64,000 nt of DNA from Iodidimonas nitroreducens (GCA_000710935.1 BAYV01000009.1:62001-126000); one strand, 5' to 3'; numbered from the stretch's first letter, positions 44,398-55,340 are shown. Notes: a model not told the origin generated them from the sequence alone. Program-made: numbers and translations.

Positions 44398-46797
44398 TCA
44401 TTCCGCCGCGCGTTTATCGCGTTCGGGCTCGTTTGTCGCCTGTTTCTCCAGATAATCAGCGGCAAAGCGCAAGGTCACCACCGCGCCCCCATCCCGACCA
44501 TTGGCCAGCAGCAGAGCGCCGCCATGTTCTTCAGCGATTTTCTTCACGATTGCCAGCCCAAGGCCGGTGCCCTTGGCCCTTGTGGTCACATAAGGCTCGA
44601 CCAGACGATCGGCATCTTCAGGAAGGCCACGGCCATTATCGGCAATGATGATATCAACCTGATCCTCCGCTGATTGCAAAGTCAATTGAATGAGACCCGG
44701 GCTTTTATCGCCGTCTTCGATCCGCGCTGAGATCGATTCCCGGGCATTTTTCAAAAGATTGGTCAAGGCCTGCGCCAAAAGCCGACCATCACAAACCATC
44801 TTCAAGGCGTGTTCGGGAAGCCTGGTCTCGAAGGTGACATCCCTTTGACCCATTTCCTGTAAAAATACCGTTTGCCGGATGATGTCATGAAGATTTTCCG
44901 ATTTGAAAACCGGCGCCGGCATCCGCGCAAAAGAGCTGAATTCATCCACCATCCGGCGCAGATCCCCCACTTGCCTGATGATGGTTTCCGTGCATTGGGA
45001 AAAAACTGCCGGGTCGCTGACAATCTCACGCACATATTTTCTTTGCAGGCGCTCGGCTGAAAGCTGAATGGGCGTGAGAGGATTTTTGATTTCATGCGCA
45101 ATGCGGCGGGCCACATCCGCCCAGGCGGCGGTGCGTTGATCGCGCAATTGATCGGTCACATCATCGAAAGTCACCACATAACCGCCCATGCCCCCCTTAT
45201 AGCCATCGGCTTCGGCGGTGACCCGCACCAAAAGGGTCCGCGCCTGATCCTTGCGCATCACCGTCACCTGTGTTTGGGCGATTTTATGGTTTGATTGTGA
45301 TGCATCGGCCAATAGGGATGCCATCTGCGGTGCAATTTCGGCCAAGGGCCTGCCCAAAAGCAAATCCGGGGCAATCCCTAAAAGATCGCAGGCCGACCGA
45401 TTGGGCAGATGAATCATGCCTTCTTCAGTTACCCCCAAAACCCCCGCAGACACCCCTTCGAGCACGGTTTCAAGAAAACTGCGGCGATCATCCAATTCGC
45501 GATTGGTGCTGACCAATTCACGCCTTTGGGCTTCAAGCTGCCGGGTCATGCGATTGAATGTGCGCGAAAGCACGCCGATTTCATCAGGGCCACCCGGCCC
45601 TTCGGCCCGCGCCGTCAGATCACCCTGGCGAACGCGATTGGCCGCTTCCACCAATTGGCTGATCGGCGCCACCAGCCGATTGGCGAACCACAAACCGATC
45701 CACACCGCAGCGAGCAGGATCAAAAGCGTGACCACGATGAAAATGGCATTCGACCGCAGCTGCACCGATGAGCGCTGGCTTTCCAATGTGCGATAGGTTT
45801 CCACCGCCCTTCGCGCGGCTTCCACATGGGCGGTGACCCGGGGATCCACCCGGCGTCCGATATATAAAAAGGCATCATAGAATTGATCGAGCCTGGTCAA
45901 AGCCCGCACCTGATCATCACCGGGATCGGCGATGATCACCTGCTCGCCCCCTGTTACCCGGCGCATCACCGATTCCGGCACCCGATTGGCGGAAAGATCG
46001 AGATTGAAGGAATATTTCGCCAGAACCCGGCCATTGCTGCTGAACACGATCACTTCCTGCAAGGATCGCAACAGCGCCTGTTCTTCCACCAAACCCTGCA
46101 AAAATTCACGATCCCGTTCGCCCTGCAAAGCCACGCGATTAAGATCATTGGACATCGCAATCAGATCAAGCTTGATATTCTGGCGATGCTCTTCGATATA
46201 GGCATCCGCCACCTCGAGGCTGTTATTCAAAGCCCCGCGCACGGAATCGGAAAACCAGTTCTGCACCCCATATTGCAAGAACAGCACCGATAAAATCGCC
46301 ATGATCACCGGCGGGACCGAGGCAATGGCCGCAAAAAGGGCCACCAAGCGCAGATGAAGACGCGATCCCGCCGAGCCTTCTTTCCGCGCAAACCACACCC
46401 GCACCACCCGCCGGGCCACCAAAGCCGCCAATGAAACTAAAAGCACAAGATTGAGCAGCAAAAGCGTTGCCACCAGCCCATCGGCCACATCTTCGGCAGC
46501 CCCCTTGCGGCTGAGGGCGATATATGTGGCAATGCCGGAGGCAACGGCAATGATCGCAAGGCTGATTTCAAGCTTTAAGCCCACCCCGGACCGCCGCACC
46601 CACAGGCGAAAACGCGCCATGCGACGCGGCTTACGCGAGGGAGCATGCCAAGCCCGGGGCGATGCCTGATCCTGCTCTTGATCAGGTGCCTCTTTAGGCT
46701 CAGATGCATCCGGCCGTGCAGCAGAGATCGGATCGGTTTTTTGGGTCATCAAGGGTTCAGGCAACTGCTTTTGAGATAAGGCATGGGCTGAGTCCAT
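44398..46797 (-). CDS. ntrY: NtrY sensor histidine kinase
   Basis: A 799-aa membrane kinase. Membrane segments lie at about 77-95, 108-128 and 150-172, then an extracytoplasmic part to about 350 and a fourth segment near 355-375. HAMP (about 376-430, 'QLVEAANRVRQGDLTARAEG'), PAS (about 445-545), the dimerisation domain with '[20 protein letters not shown]' and an ATPase domain with 'NGRGLPEDADRLVEPYVTTRAKGTGLGLAIVKKI' follow. The NtrY family senses nitrogen or redox state and phosphorylates NtrX. The start at 46797 is uncertain; 46749 is an alternative. Confidence 0.94.
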   Translation of the reverse strand: MDSAHALSQKQLPEPLMTQKTDPISAARPDASEPKEAPDQEQDQASPRAWHAPSRKPRRMARFRLWVRRSGVGLKLEISLAIIAVASGIATYIALSRKGAAEDVADGLVATLLLLNLVLLVSLAALVARRVVRVWFARKEGSAGSRLHLRLVALFAAIASVPPVIMAILSVLFLQYGVQNWFSDSVRGALNNSLEVADAYIEEHRQNIKLDLIAMSNDLNRVALQGERDREFLQGLVEEQALLRSLQEVIVFSSNGRVLAKYSFNLDLSANRVPESVMRRVTGGEQVIIADPGDDQVRALTRLDQFYDAFLYIGRRVDPRVTAHVEAARRAVETYRTLESQRSSVQLRSNAIFIVVTLLILLAAVWIGLWFANRLVAPISQLVEAANRVRQGDLTARAEGPGGPDEIGVLSRTFNRMTRQLEAQRRELVSTNRELDDRRSFLETVLEGVSAGVLGVTEEGMIHLPNRSACDLLGIAPDLLLGRPLAEIAPQMASLLADASQSNHKIAQTQVTVMRKDQARTLLVRVTAEADGYKGGMGGYVVTFDDVTDQLRDQRTAAWADVARRIAHEIKNPLTPIQLSAERLQRKYVREIVSDPAVFSQCTETIIRQVGDLRRMVDEFSSFARMPAPVFKSENLHDIIRQTVFLQEMGQRDVTFETRLPEHALKMVCDGRLLAQALTNLLKNARESISARIEDGDKSPGLIQLTLQSAEDQVDIIIADNGRGLPEDADRLVEPYVTTRAKGTGLGLAIVKKIAEEHGGALLLANGRDGGAVVTLRFAADYLEKQATNEPERDKRAAE

Positions 46798-46880
46798 AGG
46801 AATAGATGCAAAAATGCAACAGTTTTTTGATCAACTTGACACAGATGTGCACGCAATACCCAATCCTGCATCCTGATGGA

Positions 46881-48329
46881 TCATTTTTGCCCCCGGGCAA
46901 AGCTGATTCCCAATTCACGGATTTTCTTGCGCAATGTATTGCGATTAAGCCCCAAAAGCTCGGCTGATTTAAGCTGATTTCCCTGCGTTGCCTTCAGGCT
47001 CAATTCAATCAGCGGCCTTTCGATCTCGCGCAAGATTCGCATATGCAGGCCCGCGGGGGGCAAGGCATCGCCATGCGCCTTGAAATAGCGCTTCAGATAG
47101 CGTTCGACCGCCTCTTGCAATCCTTCTTCACGCCAATCTTTTTTATGATCTGCATGATCACCGATTTTCAAACCCAGTGTCTGATCCACGGCTTGGGCGC
47201 TAATGGATTTTTCCGAATTCAAAACACACAGCCTGCGCACCAGATTTTCCAGTTCCCGCACATTGCCGGGCCAATCATGCCGCGCCAAACGATCCAATGC
47301 TGCCGGGGAAAAGCGCTTGAGCGAAAGACCTTCCCCCACCGCCCGGCCAAGAAAATGCTGCACCAGGTCGGGCAGATCACTCAATCGATCGCGCAAGGGC
47401 GGTAAATTCAGCGGCACCACACACAGGCGATAATATAAATCCTCGCGAAAGCGGCCATTGGCCACCAATGCGCCCAGATCCTTATTGGTGGCGGCGATGA
47501 TCCGCACATCGACCGAGATCGGCTGTCCGCCCCCCAAAGTCGTGAATTCGCCTTCTTGTAAAACCCGCAGCAGACGCGTTTGGGCTTCATAGGGCATATC
47601 GCCGATTTCATCGAGAAAAAGCGTGCCGGTTCGGGCCTGTTCAAAGCGTCCGTCTGCCCGGCTATGGGCCCCGGTATAGGCCCCGCGTTCATGGCCAAAC
47701 AGCTCGCTTTCAATGAGATCGCGGGGAATGGCGGCCATATTCACTGCTATGAACGGGCCTTTGCGCCGCCTGCCCATGGAATGCAGCGCCCGAGCCACCA
47801 ATTCCTTGCCGGTCCCCGATTCTCCGGTGATGGTCACGGTCAGATCGGTGGGCATCAGGCGCGCCATGGCCCGATACAGATCCTGCATCGCCGGAGACCG
47901 ACCAATCAGGGGATTATCAGCATCATGAGGGTGCGATCCAAAGGGTTGATCATCTTTATGCCGGGCGGCGGCGCTGCGCACCAGACGTTCCAGTTCATCA
48001 AGATCAAAAGGCTTTGCCAGATAATCGAAAGCCCCCCTTTCGGTGGCTTTGACCGCTGTCATCAGGGTATTTTGGGCGCTCATCACAATCACCGGCAGAT
48101 CGGGATGAAGGCTGCGGATATTGGGCAGGATATCCAGCCCGTTATTATCGGGCATCAAAACATCGGTGATCACCACATCAAAGCTTTGGCTGGTCACATA
48201 TTCCCATAATTGCGCGGCATTATGCGCCATCGTCACCGCACAACCCATGGCCTTCAAGGCTTCCTCGATGACCAGACGGATCGATCGATCATCATCGGCC
48301 ACCAGAACCCGGATTGCATCTGTCATCAT
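46881..48329 (-). CDS. ntrC: Nitrogen regulator NtrC
   Basis: A sigma-54 activator. The receiver has '[18 protein letters not shown]' and phosphoacceptor Asp56; the AAA+ domain has '[16 protein letters not shown]', the sigma-54-contacting '[15 protein letters not shown]' and '[12 protein letters not shown]'; the C-terminus is the Fis-type DNA-binding domain '[31 protein letters not shown]'. It turns on nitrogen-scavenging genes when phosphorylated by NtrB. The start overlaps the ntrB stop. About 84 bp separate it from ntrY. Confidence 0.97.
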   Translation of the reverse strand: MMTDAIRVLVADDDRSIRLVIEEALKAMGCAVTMAHNAAQLWEYVTSQSFDVVITDVLMPDNNGLDILPNIRSLHPDLPVIVMSAQNTLMTAVKATERGAFDYLAKPFDLDELERLVRSAAARHKDDQPFGSHPHDADNPLIGRSPAMQDLYRAMARLMPTDLTVTITGESGTGKELVARALHSMGRRRKGPFIAVNMAAIPRDLIESELFGHERGAYTGAHSRADGRFEQARTGTLFLDEIGDMPYEAQTRLLRVLQEGEFTTLGGGQPISVDVRIIAATNKDLGALVANGRFREDLYYRLCVVPLNLPPLRDRLSDLPDLVQHFLGRAVGEGLSLKRFSPAALDRLARHDWPGNVRELENLVRRLCVLNSEKSISAQAVDQTLGLKIGDHADHKKDWREEGLQEAVERYLKRYFKAHGDALPPAGLHMRILREIERPLIELSLKATQGNQLKSAELLGLNRNTLRKKIRELGISFARGQK

Positions 48330-49450
48330 CCCTCCCCCCCTGCATCGTTGGCGGCCCTGAATAGCAAAATAAAGTGGGTCCCCCCCTGATCGGGACATTC
48401 CACCTCAACCAACCCACCCAATTCAGCCACCAGCTTTGCCACCATGGCCAGCCCCAAACCCGATCCCCCTTCGCGACCGGTGACAAAGGGTTCAAAAATA
48501 TGATCCGCAAGATCAGCCCTGATGCCCGGGCCATTATCGCTGATGGTGATTTCCACCGGCAGATCAACCGGCGCGCCATCAGGCGCCGCCATCCGCAAGC
48601 CATGGCGAAAAGCCGTGCCGATCCTGATCACACCCCCGCTCGCGGGCACGGCTTCGGCGGCATTTTTCACCAGATTCAGGAATAATTGCACCAGCCGATC
48701 CCGATCCCCCAAAACCGGCGGCAAAGACGGATCATAGCTTTCAACAATCTGCACATGGCTGGCAAAGCCGCTTTTCGCCACGGCCCGCACATGATTGAGA
48801 ACCGTATGGATATTCAACGCCTGCCGGGTAAAGGGCCGCACATCGGTAAAGCTTTCAAGCTGATCCACCAGCCTTTTGATGCGGTCAACTTCATCCCGGA
48901 TCAGGATGGCCATGGCCCGGCCCCGCCCGGCGCTTTGTTTTTCCAGCAATTGCGCCGCCCCGCGAATCCCGGAAAGCGGATTTTTAATCTCATGTGCCAG
49001 CATCCCGGCTAGCCCGAAAACCGAACGCGCCGCCCCTTCCACTGTGGATTGCCGACGCATGACCCCGGGAAGCCTGCGTTCTTCCAAAACCAGAAGCACA
49101 AAGCCCGGATGATCGGCGATTTGAGCCGCCTGCACATCGGCCATCATGTGCTTTAAAATGCCCGACAAGGGCAGATCCCGCGCCACCACAACGCCGCTGC
49201 CGGCGCGAATCCGCTCGACCAACGGGCTGATCTGATTATCGATCCCGAAAAGCGCATCTAATGCGGCCTTTCGCAAAGCCGCCTCGGCCAAACCCAAAAG
49301 GCTTTCCGCCGCAGCATTGGCCAAAGCGATCCGATTATCGGGCCGAATGACAAGGGCCGCCAGAGGCAGCGAATTGAGGATATCTTTTTCCGAAATATCC
49401 GGCTCGCAGGATTGAGACACGGAAAGGTCTGACATTCTCAAGCCGCCCAT
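48326..49450 (-). CDS. ntrB: Nitrogen sensor kinase NtrB
   Basis: A cytosolic kinase: PAS domain (about 20-120, '[29 protein letters not shown]'), the His motif '[24 protein letters not shown]', N box '[14 protein letters not shown]' and the nucleotide-binding end '[32 protein letters not shown]'. It controls NtrC in response to PII/nitrogen status. Starts at 49450 or 49435 are possible; the former overlaps the dusB stop. The operon order dusB-ntrB-ntrC is the common one. Confidence 0.95.
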   Translation of the reverse strand: MGGLRMSDLSVSQSCEPDISEKDILNSLPLAALVIRPDNRIALANAAAESLLGLAEAALRKAALDALFGIDNQISPLVERIRAGSGVVVARDLPLSGILKHMMADVQAAQIADHPGFVLLVLEERRLPGVMRRQSTVEGAARSVFGLAGMLAHEIKNPLSGIRGAAQLLEKQSAGRGRAMAILIRDEVDRIKRLVDQLESFTDVRPFTRQALNIHTVLNHVRAVAKSGFASHVQIVESYDPSLPPVLGDRDRLVQLFLNLVKNAAEAVPASGGVIRIGTAFRHGLRMAAPDGAPVDLPVEITISDNGPGIRADLADHIFEPFVTGREGGSGLGLAMVAKLVAELGGLVEVECPDQGGTHFILLFRAANDAGGEG

Positions 49451-49452
49451 CC

Positions 49453-50454
49453 TCAAGCAGCCATGGATTTCAAAAGCGGCTCATAATAGCTGCTGATCGC
49501 CGAAGTGACGGCATTGAAATCGGATATCTTATTCACATTATTCCTGAATTCAGCCGATCCCGGCAGGCCTTTGGTATACCAGCCCAAATGCTTTCGGGCC
49601 AATCTCACGCCCACATCGGCCCCATAATAATCGATCATATCGCGATAATGATCAAGCACCAGCGCCGCCTGGTCCTCAAGGGATGGATCAGCCAGCTTTT
49701 GCCCATTTTTCAAAAAATGCCGAAGCTGATTGATGAACCAGGGCCGGCCATAGGTGCCACGACCCACCATCACCCCATCGGCCCCCGACAGGGCCAAAGC
49801 CTGTTCGGCATCTTCATAGCTGTTGATATCGCCATTGGCGATCACCGGCAAATGCACGGCCTCTTTCACCTTGCGGATGAAAGCCCAATCGGCATGGCCG
49901 CGATACATCTGGCAGCGGGTGCGGCCATGGACGGTGATCATTTTCACCCCCAGATCCTGAGCGATACGGGCCAGTTCCGGGGCATTGCGGCTGCTATCAT
50001 CCCAGCCCGTGCGCATTTTCAAGGTAACGGGCACCCGCACGGCATCCACCGTGGCCCGGATCAGGCTGGCGGCATGATCAAGATCACGCATCAAGGCCGA
50101 ACCGGCATAGCCATTGACCACTTTTTTCACCGGGCAGCCCATATTGATATCGATGATATCGGCTCCCAGATCCTCATTCAGCTTTGCCGCATCCGCCATG
50201 CTCGATGCCTTGCAGCCCGCAAGCTGCACCGAAACCGGGCGTTCATCCAAAGTGGCCTGCGCCTTTTTCATCGAATCCCGGGTTTCGCGGATCATCGCTT
50301 CCGAGGCGATCATCTCGGTCACCAGCAAAGAGGTGCCAAAGCGCTTCACCAATCGCCGGAAAGGCTGATCGGTCACCCCCGACATCGGGGCGAGGATCAC
50401 CGGGTCCTTTATTTCAACAGAACCAATCTTTATAGAAGGCGAAAGCCGCGTCAT
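49453..50454 (-). CDS. dusB: tRNA-dihydrouridine synthase DusB
   Basis: A flavin enzyme that reduces uridine in the tRNA D loop. Family features are 'LAPMSGVTDQPFRRLVKRFG', the catalytic Cys region 'DINMGCPVKKVVNGYAGSALMRD', 'TLKMRTGWD', 'MITVHGRTRCQMYRGHADW', 'VIANGDINSYEDA' and 'GVMVGRGTYGRPWF'. The ATG at 50454 was chosen over an upstream start at 50481. It is the first gene of the leftward Ntr operon and divergent from ispDF. Confidence 0.95.
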   Translation of the reverse strand: MTRLSPSIKIGSVEIKDPVILAPMSGVTDQPFRRLVKRFGTSLLVTEMIASEAMIRETRDSMKKAQATLDERPVSVQLAGCKASSMADAAKLNEDLGADIIDINMGCPVKKVVNGYAGSALMRDLDHAASLIRATVDAVRVPVTLKMRTGWDDSSRNAPELARIAQDLGVKMITVHGRTRCQMYRGHADWAFIRKVKEAVHLPVIANGDINSYEDAEQALALSGADGVMVGRGTYGRPWFINQLRHFLKNGQKLADPSLEDQAALVLDHYRDMIDYYGADVGVRLARKHLGWYTKGLPGSAEFRNNVNKISDFNAVTSAISSYYEPLLKSMAA

Positions 50455-50520
50455 GATCGGCGCTCCATTTCCTGTCGCCACGGTGCTTTGACCGCACTGC
50501 CTTAAATTTGAGCAATCTAT

Positions 50521-51759
50521 ATGTCACAATCAGCACGAAATGCAACAGATCCGGCCAATCTGCCCCCCCGGCCATCCACCCGGATCGCTGTTCTGATCGT
50601 GGCGGCAGGGCGCGGCCAGCGGGCTGGTGAGGGTTTGCCCAAGCAATATCGCTTATTGGGCGGGAAAATGGTTTTAAGCCGCAGCATCGCGGCTTTTGCC
50701 TGCCATCCCGCTATTCACAGCATTCATGTGGTAATCAACCCTGATGATCGCGCCCTTTATGATACTGCGGCAGCGAACTTTGATATTGCACCGCCGATCA
50801 AGGGCGGCGCCACGCGCCAGGGCTCGGTTCATGCGGGGCTTATGGCGCTGGCCGATGAAAAACAGACCGGCGCACCGCCTGATCTGGTGCTGATCCATGA
50901 TGCCGCCCGCTGCTTTGTCAGAAAGAACCTGATCGACCGGGTGATCGCGGCCTGTGATGCCGGGTCTGGCGCTATTCCGGCACTGGCGGTGACCGATACC
51001 CTAAAGCGCGGCGATGGCGGCCAGATCATCGGCACGGTTTCCCGCGATCAGCTTTGGCGGGCGCAAACCCCGCAAGGCTTTCCCTTCCAGCCCTTGTTGA
51101 AAGCCCATCAGAATGCGGCTTTGGCGGGCGAGGAGATGACCGATGATGCCGCCATTGCCGAAGCCGCCGGATTGCCCGTGCGCCTGACCGAGGGCGATGA
51201 GGAGAATATCAAATTGACCACGCCTGCCGATTTCGCCCGATATGAAACCCAAAATCATGAACCGCGCACTCTTGAGCCGCGCACTGGTCTCGGCTTTGAT
51301 GTGCACCGTTTCGAGCCGGGGGATCATCTGTGGCTGTGTGGGATCAGGATCGCGCACAGTGCGGGATTGAAGGGCCATTCCGATGCCGATGTGGGCCTTC
51401 ATGCCTTGACGGATGCAATTTTAGGGGCTTTGGCGGATGGCGATATCGGCCATCATTTTCCGCCGGATGATCCCCAATGGAAAGGGGCCTCATCGGATCG
51501 GTTTCTCGCCCATGCCGGGGGGCTGGTGCGGGCGGCATCGGGGCGGATCAGCCATTGCGATATTACCCTCATTTGCGAACGCCCCAAAATCGGACCCCAT
51601 ATGATGGCCATGCGGCAGAAAATCGCGGATACTCTCGATCTGGATATCCGGCGCATATCGGTAAAGGCGACAACGACCGAGGGCTTGGGCTTTACCGGCC
51701 GCCGCGAAGGCATTGCCGCCCAGGCCACGGCCACCGTGCTGCTGCCTGCTCCAGACTAA
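50521..51759 (+). CDS. ispDF: Bifunctional IspD-IspF enzyme
   Basis: Two steps of the methylerythritol phosphate isoprenoid pathway in one chain. The IspD half (about 20-250) has '[25 protein letters not shown]', '[10 protein letters not shown]' and 'RAQTPQGF'; the IspF half (about 256-410) has '[19 protein letters not shown]', '[34 protein letters not shown]' with metal-binding Asp/His, and '[22 protein letters not shown]'. Such fusions are typical for alphaproteobacteria. A spacer of about 10 residues joins the halves ('[12 protein letters not shown]'). Confidence 0.97.
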   Translation: MSQSARNATDPANLPPRPSTRIAVLIVAAGRGQRAGEGLPKQYRLLGGKMVLSRSIAAFACHPAIHSIHVVINPDDRALYDTAAANFDIAPPIKGGATRQGSVHAGLMALADEKQTGAPPDLVLIHDAARCFVRKNLIDRVIAACDAGSGAIPALAVTDTLKRGDGGQIIGTVSRDQLWRAQTPQGFPFQPLLKAHQNAALAGEEMTDDAAIAEAAGLPVRLTEGDEENIKLTTPADFARYETQNHEPRTLEPRTGLGFDVHRFEPGDHLWLCGIRIAHSAGLKGHSDADVGLHALTDAILGALADGDIGHHFPPDDPQWKGASSDRFLAHAGGLVRAASGRISHCDITLICERPKIGPHMMAMRQKIADTLDLDIRRISVKATTTEGLGFTGRREGIAAQATATVLLPAPD

Positions 51760-51823
51760 CAGCACATCTCATGGCTGATTTTGAAGCCGGAGCGTTCAGC
51801 CCTTAGAAGGAAAGGCCCAAGGC

Positions 51824-52324
51824 ATGACCCCTTTTCCCCCCGTGATTGAAGAAGCGGCGCGTGCCCTTGTCACGGCCTGCCGCGCCCGCTCGATCACGTT
51901 GGCGACGGCGGAATCCTGCACGGGTGGATTGATCGGCGCGGCGATCACCGAAATCGCCGGTTCATCCGATGTGTTTGATCGCGGCTTCATCACTTATTCC
52001 AATGCCGCAAAACAGGATCTGCTTGATGTGCCCATGGCCCTGATCGAGCAATATGGCGCTGTTTCCGAACCTGTGGCCCGCGCCATGGCCGAAGGGGCCC
52101 TGCACCATTCCCGCGCCGATATTGCCGTTTCCGTGACCGGAATTGCCGGCCCCGGGGGTGGGAGCGCCGTTAAGCCTGTGGGGCTGGTGTGGTTCGGGCT
52201 GGCCTGCCGGGGGGCCACGACCAAATGCATCCAAAGGGAATTTGGCGATATCGGGCGTGCCGCCGTTCGCATGGAAACCGTGGCGCAGGCCCTTGCCCTG
52301 CTCATGCCGGATGATAGAGGATGA
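51824..52324 (+). CDS. pncC: CinA-type nicotinamide mononucleotide deamidase
   Basis: A 166-aa protein corresponding to the C-terminal domain of CinA: 'LATAESCTGGLIGAAITEIAGSSDVFDRGFITYSNAAKQDLL', 'SEPVARAMAEGAL' and 'AVSVTGIAGPGGGSAVKPVGLVWFGLA'. The Ser-Cys-Thr-Gly motif and the Lys of 'NAAKQ' belong to the deamidase site. It recycles NMN to nicotinic acid mononucleotide. It lies 64 bp after ispDF. Confidence 0.92.
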   Translation: MTPFPPVIEEAARALVTACRARSITLATAESCTGGLIGAAITEIAGSSDVFDRGFITYSNAAKQDLLDVPMALIEQYGAVSEPVARAMAEGALHHSRADIAVSVTGIAGPGGGSAVKPVGLVWFGLACRGATTKCIQREFGDIGRAAVRMETVAQALALLMPDDRG

Positions 52325-52379
52325 AATCCTTGCACTCACCTGATCGTGTGCTGTTTATCCCGCTTTCACCCTATACGCT

Positions 52380-53411
52380 GTGATTATGAAATTTTTATCC
52401 CTTATTCTTGTCGCCTCTTTATTTCATCTGTTTGCGCCCGCAGATCGATCTATGGCGCAAAATATTTCGGCCGGTGATCGGCTCAATCTTTCCATCGCCA
52501 TGAAAATTGCCGATCATCATGGGGGCCTGCTCTGGCCGGATTTTGAACAGACCCCCAAAACAACCCTTTTGATCGCCCCGGATGAACAGGCGGTGATCTG
52601 TGTTGATGATGTGCCAGAAGGCTTTGCGCGGCAGATGCCCGATCTGGGCGGCTGCCCGCTTTATCAGGCCAAAACCCCGCATAATCCCTATCGCATTCGC
52701 GCTTTTACCACTTTTGGGCGCAAACCCACCATCATCATCGGCTCGCCCTATACGGCCAATCCTTTTCCCTTATGGATCGGGATCTGGCTGCATGAGCATT
52801 TTCATCAATATCAGATGACCATGACGGATTATCAAAAACGCGCCGAAGCCCTGATGCTGGCGGATGAGGGCGATGAAAATGGCGCATGGATGAGCGACTT
52901 TCCCTTTCCCTATGCTGATCAAAAGGTGCAAAAAGCGTTTCAATTGCTAAGCGAAAGCCTGGCCGCGGCCCTTGCCGCATCGGATCAGGCGCGCCGCCTT
53001 GATCTATTGCACATTCATCTTGATGCTTTAGAGCATTTCAAAAATATCAGTGGTGAAAAGGCGGCGCGCTGGGCCGCTTTCACCGCATGGCAGGAAGGCA
53101 CCGCCAATTATTTTGAAATGAAAATATTGCAATTGGCAGCCCAAGAGCCGGGCGCCATCTTTGCTGAAGCCCCATCACGACCGGATACCGCCGAATTCAA
53201 GCGCTCATCAGATCGGCAATATAATAAAATGATCGCATCTTTGAAATCTGCCGATCTGGGCGAACAGAAATCACTGGCCTTTTATGCCCTGGGCGCGGGC
53301 CAAAGCTTTCTGCTCGATGATTTGGATGCCGATTGGCATAAAGATTATCGCAACCGGCCTTTTGATCTTGAGCCTTTATTGCGTGAAGCCCTATCAAAGG
53401 CCAGATCGTGA
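52380..53411 (+). CDS. Exported protein with HExxH motif, family not recognised
   Basis: No family was recognised. The N-terminus is a likely signal peptide (hydrophobic 4-20, ending '..RSMAQ'). A metal-site motif H138-E-H-F-H142 in 'GIWLHEHFHQYQ' is followed 97 residues later by 'WQEGTANYFE', in which Glu239 could serve as a third ligand as in gluzincin peptidases. The rest is mostly helical with no repeats. The start is GTG at 52380 or ATG at 52386, without a clear ribosome-binding site. It ends 18 bp inside the convergent SRPBCC gene. A secreted zinc peptidase is a reasonable guess only. Confidence 0.7.
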   Translation: MIMKFLSLILVASLFHLFAPADRSMAQNISAGDRLNLSIAMKIADHHGGLLWPDFEQTPKTTLLIAPDEQAVICVDDVPEGFARQMPDLGGCPLYQAKTPHNPYRIRAFTTFGRKPTIIIGSPYTANPFPLWIGIWLHEHFHQYQMTMTDYQKRAEALMLADEGDENGAWMSDFPFPYADQKVQKAFQLLSESLAAALAASDQARRLDLLHIHLDALEHFKNISGEKAARWAAFTAWQEGTANYFEMKILQLAAQEPGAIFAEAPSRPDTAEFKRSSDRQYNKMIASLKSADLGEQKSLAFYALGAGQSFLLDDLDADWHKDYRNRPFDLEPLLREALSKARS

Positions 53412-53864
53412 AGGCGGCTTTGGCGCATCGGGCTTCGCATAAACACGGTCGGCGCGTTGCTCGAAAGCCTTGACCATGCGGCTCACCGCCTCAGTGAAAA
53501 CAGCCCCGGCCAATCGCTCGAACAAGTGATTTTTAAACTCGAAATCCACACAGAAATCGATGGCGCAACCGCCCCCCTCCACCGCGTGGAATATCCATTC
53601 ATTATGCAAATAGCGCAAAGGGCCGCGAATATAATTCACCTGCACCCGCCGCTTTGGTTCTAATTGCACCTTGGATGTAAAGCGCTCTTTAAAAACCTTG
53701 AAGCCGACGATCAAATCCGCCTGAAAGCTGTTGTCGCGCTGATCATAAACCCGGGCGCTAACCAGCCAGGGCAGGAACTGCGGATAGGATGCCACATCCG
53801 CCACCAGATCAAACATCTGCTCCGGGCTATAGGGCAGATATTTTCGTTCTTCATGATGCGGCAT
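53394..53864 (-). CDS. Coq10/RatA-type SRPBCC protein
   Basis: A 156-aa START-like lipid-binding protein: 'LPYSPEQMFDLVADVASYPQFLPWLVSARVYDQ', 'ADLIVGFKVFKERFTSKVQLEP' and 'WIFHAVEGGGCAIDFCVDFEFKNHLFERLAGAVFTEAVSRMVKAFEQRA'. It is related to mitochondrial Coq10, which carries ubiquinone, and to RatA. In alphaproteobacteria it usually follows lipA, as here. Its role in ubiquinone function is inferred from homologues. Confidence 0.9.
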   Translation of the reverse strand: MPHHEERKYLPYSPEQMFDLVADVASYPQFLPWLVSARVYDQRDNSFQADLIVGFKVFKERFTSKVQLEPKRRVQVNYIRGPLRYLHNEWIFHAVEGGGCAIDFCVDFEFKNHLFERLAGAVFTEAVSRMVKAFEQRADRVYAKPDAPKPPSRSGL

Positions 53865-53949
53865 AAATATTTCGCCAGTCCATGCCTTGAGTCCATGCCT
53901 TGTCGTGCCTCGATCAGATCATGCCAAATCCTGGCAAGCGGCATACAGA

Positions 53950-54894
53950 TTATTGATTTGTCGTTTGATTTTGGGATTGCCTTTGCAGACGCTCTTCCCG
54001 GGCGGCCCGCAAGCGCAAAAAATCATCCCCCGCATGATAGCTTGATCGGGTGAGCGGCGATGCCGAGACCATCAAAAAGCCCTTGGCCCGCGCCAATTGT
54101 TCAAAATTGGCAAAATCATCCGGGGTTACAAAGCGATCCACCTTGGCATGGCGGGGGGTGGGTTGCAGATATTGCCCGATGGTCAGAAAATCGATATCCG
54201 CCGAGCGCATATCATCCATCACCTGGCTCACCTCAAGACGCTCTTCACCCAAACCGACCATCACACCGGATTTGGTGAAAATCGAAGGATCAACCCGCTT
54301 CACGGTTTCAAGCAGCTTCAGGGAATGATAATAGCGCGCCCCGGGGCGAATGGTTGGATAAAGCCGGGGAACGGTTTCCAGATTATGGTTGAACACATCA
54401 GGGCGGGCTTCGGCCACCCGCTCGATAGCACCGGCCTTGTGCCGGAAATCGGGGGTGAGAATTTCAATCGTGGTCCCCGGTGAGCGGCTGCGCAATTCTT
54501 CGATCACCCGCACAAACTGATGCGCGCCGCCATCATCGAGATCATCGCGATCCACCGATGTGATAACGATATGCTCCAGCCCCATCTCGCCGCAGGCTTC
54601 GGCCACATGAACCGGTTCCAGCACATCCACCTTGCCGGGCATCCCGGTCTTGATATTGCAAAAAGCGCAGGCGCGGGTGCAGGTGTCGCCCAAAATCATC
54701 ACGGTGGCATGTTTTTTCTGCCAGCATTCGCCGATATTGGGGCACGCCGCTTCTTCGCACACCGTATTCAGCCCCAAGCGCCGCATCAGCTTTTTGGTTT
54801 CAGCAAATTCCTTGGAAACCGGGGCTTTGACCCGCAGCCAATCGGGCTTGCGCTGATAAGGTGTGTTATCGCGGATGGGTGTAATTTCGGTCAT
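53950..54894 (-). CDS. lipA: Lipoyl synthase
   Basis: A radical SAM enzyme that inserts two sulfurs into octanoyl groups on lipoyl domains. The auxiliary cluster motif is '[12 protein letters not shown]', the SAM cluster motif is 'CTRACAFC', and '[37 protein letters not shown]' and the C-terminal '[14 protein letters not shown]' follow. GGAAGTGATCG precedes the start. Its substrates, the lipoyl domains of PdhB and PdhC, are encoded upstream in the same direction. Confidence 0.98.
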   Translation of the reverse strand: MTEITPIRDNTPYQRKPDWLRVKAPVSKEFAETKKLMRRLGLNTVCEEAACPNIGECWQKKHATVMILGDTCTRACAFCNIKTGMPGKVDVLEPVHVAEACGEMGLEHIVITSVDRDDLDDGGAHQFVRVIEELRSRSPGTTIEILTPDFRHKAGAIERVAEARPDVFNHNLETVPRLYPTIRPGARYYHSLKLLETVKRVDPSIFTKSGVMVGLGEERLEVSQVMDDMRSADIDFLTIGQYLQPTPRHAKVDRFVTPDDFANFEQLARAKGFLMVSASPLTRSSYHAGDDFLRLRAAREERLQRQSQNQTTNQ

Positions 54895-54998
54895 CGATCA
54901 CTTCCGTTTAAAAAGAATTTGGCTGCCTTACCATAGCTTGCCTGCTTTGTCTCGAACACCGTCATGAACGCATAAGAGACATGCAAGACCATCAGGCA

Positions 54999-55340
54999 TT
55001 ACCCAAATGAAAGAGACATGCCGCGTGCAAGATAATCCGGCAATATCGTCTCCTCATCGGTAATCGCCTGATTGATTTGCTCTTCGGTCAGATTGCGCAC
55101 ATCGCTTAAATCTGCGCCTTTCAAAATCGTGCCTTTCAATCGGGTGTTTTTAAGATTAGCTCCAACGAGGCTCGCTTTTGAAAGATTTGCATTTTCCAGA
55201 TTGGCCTCTTCCAAATCAGCCCCATCCAAGCGAACGCAGCCGATTGCCGCCCCGGCCAAATTGATGGGGGGATAATCCTTTCGCAATGCCTTCAGGTCTT
55301 TGCGAAATTTTGCGCTATGGGCACCATATGAACTAGCCAT
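54999..55340 (-). CDS. Pentapeptide-repeat protein (C-terminal half of a split family)
   Basis: From the ATG at 55340 the protein (113 aa) has a short helical start ('AKFRKDLKALRKDYPP') then pentapeptide repeats A(D/N)Lxx over about residues 27-80 ('LDGADLEEANLENANLSKASLVGANLKNTRLKGTILKGADLSDV') and a helical tail. Such repeats form a right-handed quadrilateral helix. The start overlaps the stop of the upstream gene by 8 bp in a shifted frame, and that gene encodes the domain that normally precedes the repeats in one chain. The frame is open back to 55373. The DNA is AT-richer than the neighbours. Confidence 0.8.
   Translation of the reverse strand: MASSYGAHSAKFRKDLKALRKDYPPINLAGAAIGCVRLDGADLEEANLENANLSKASLVGANLKNTRLKGTILKGADLSDVRNLTEEQINQAITDEETILPDYLARGMSLSFG

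Noticed and set aside
49588-50505. Plus-strand open frame of 305 codons
   Set aside because: It lies opposite dusB, which is certain; no recognisable domain and no ribosome-binding site.
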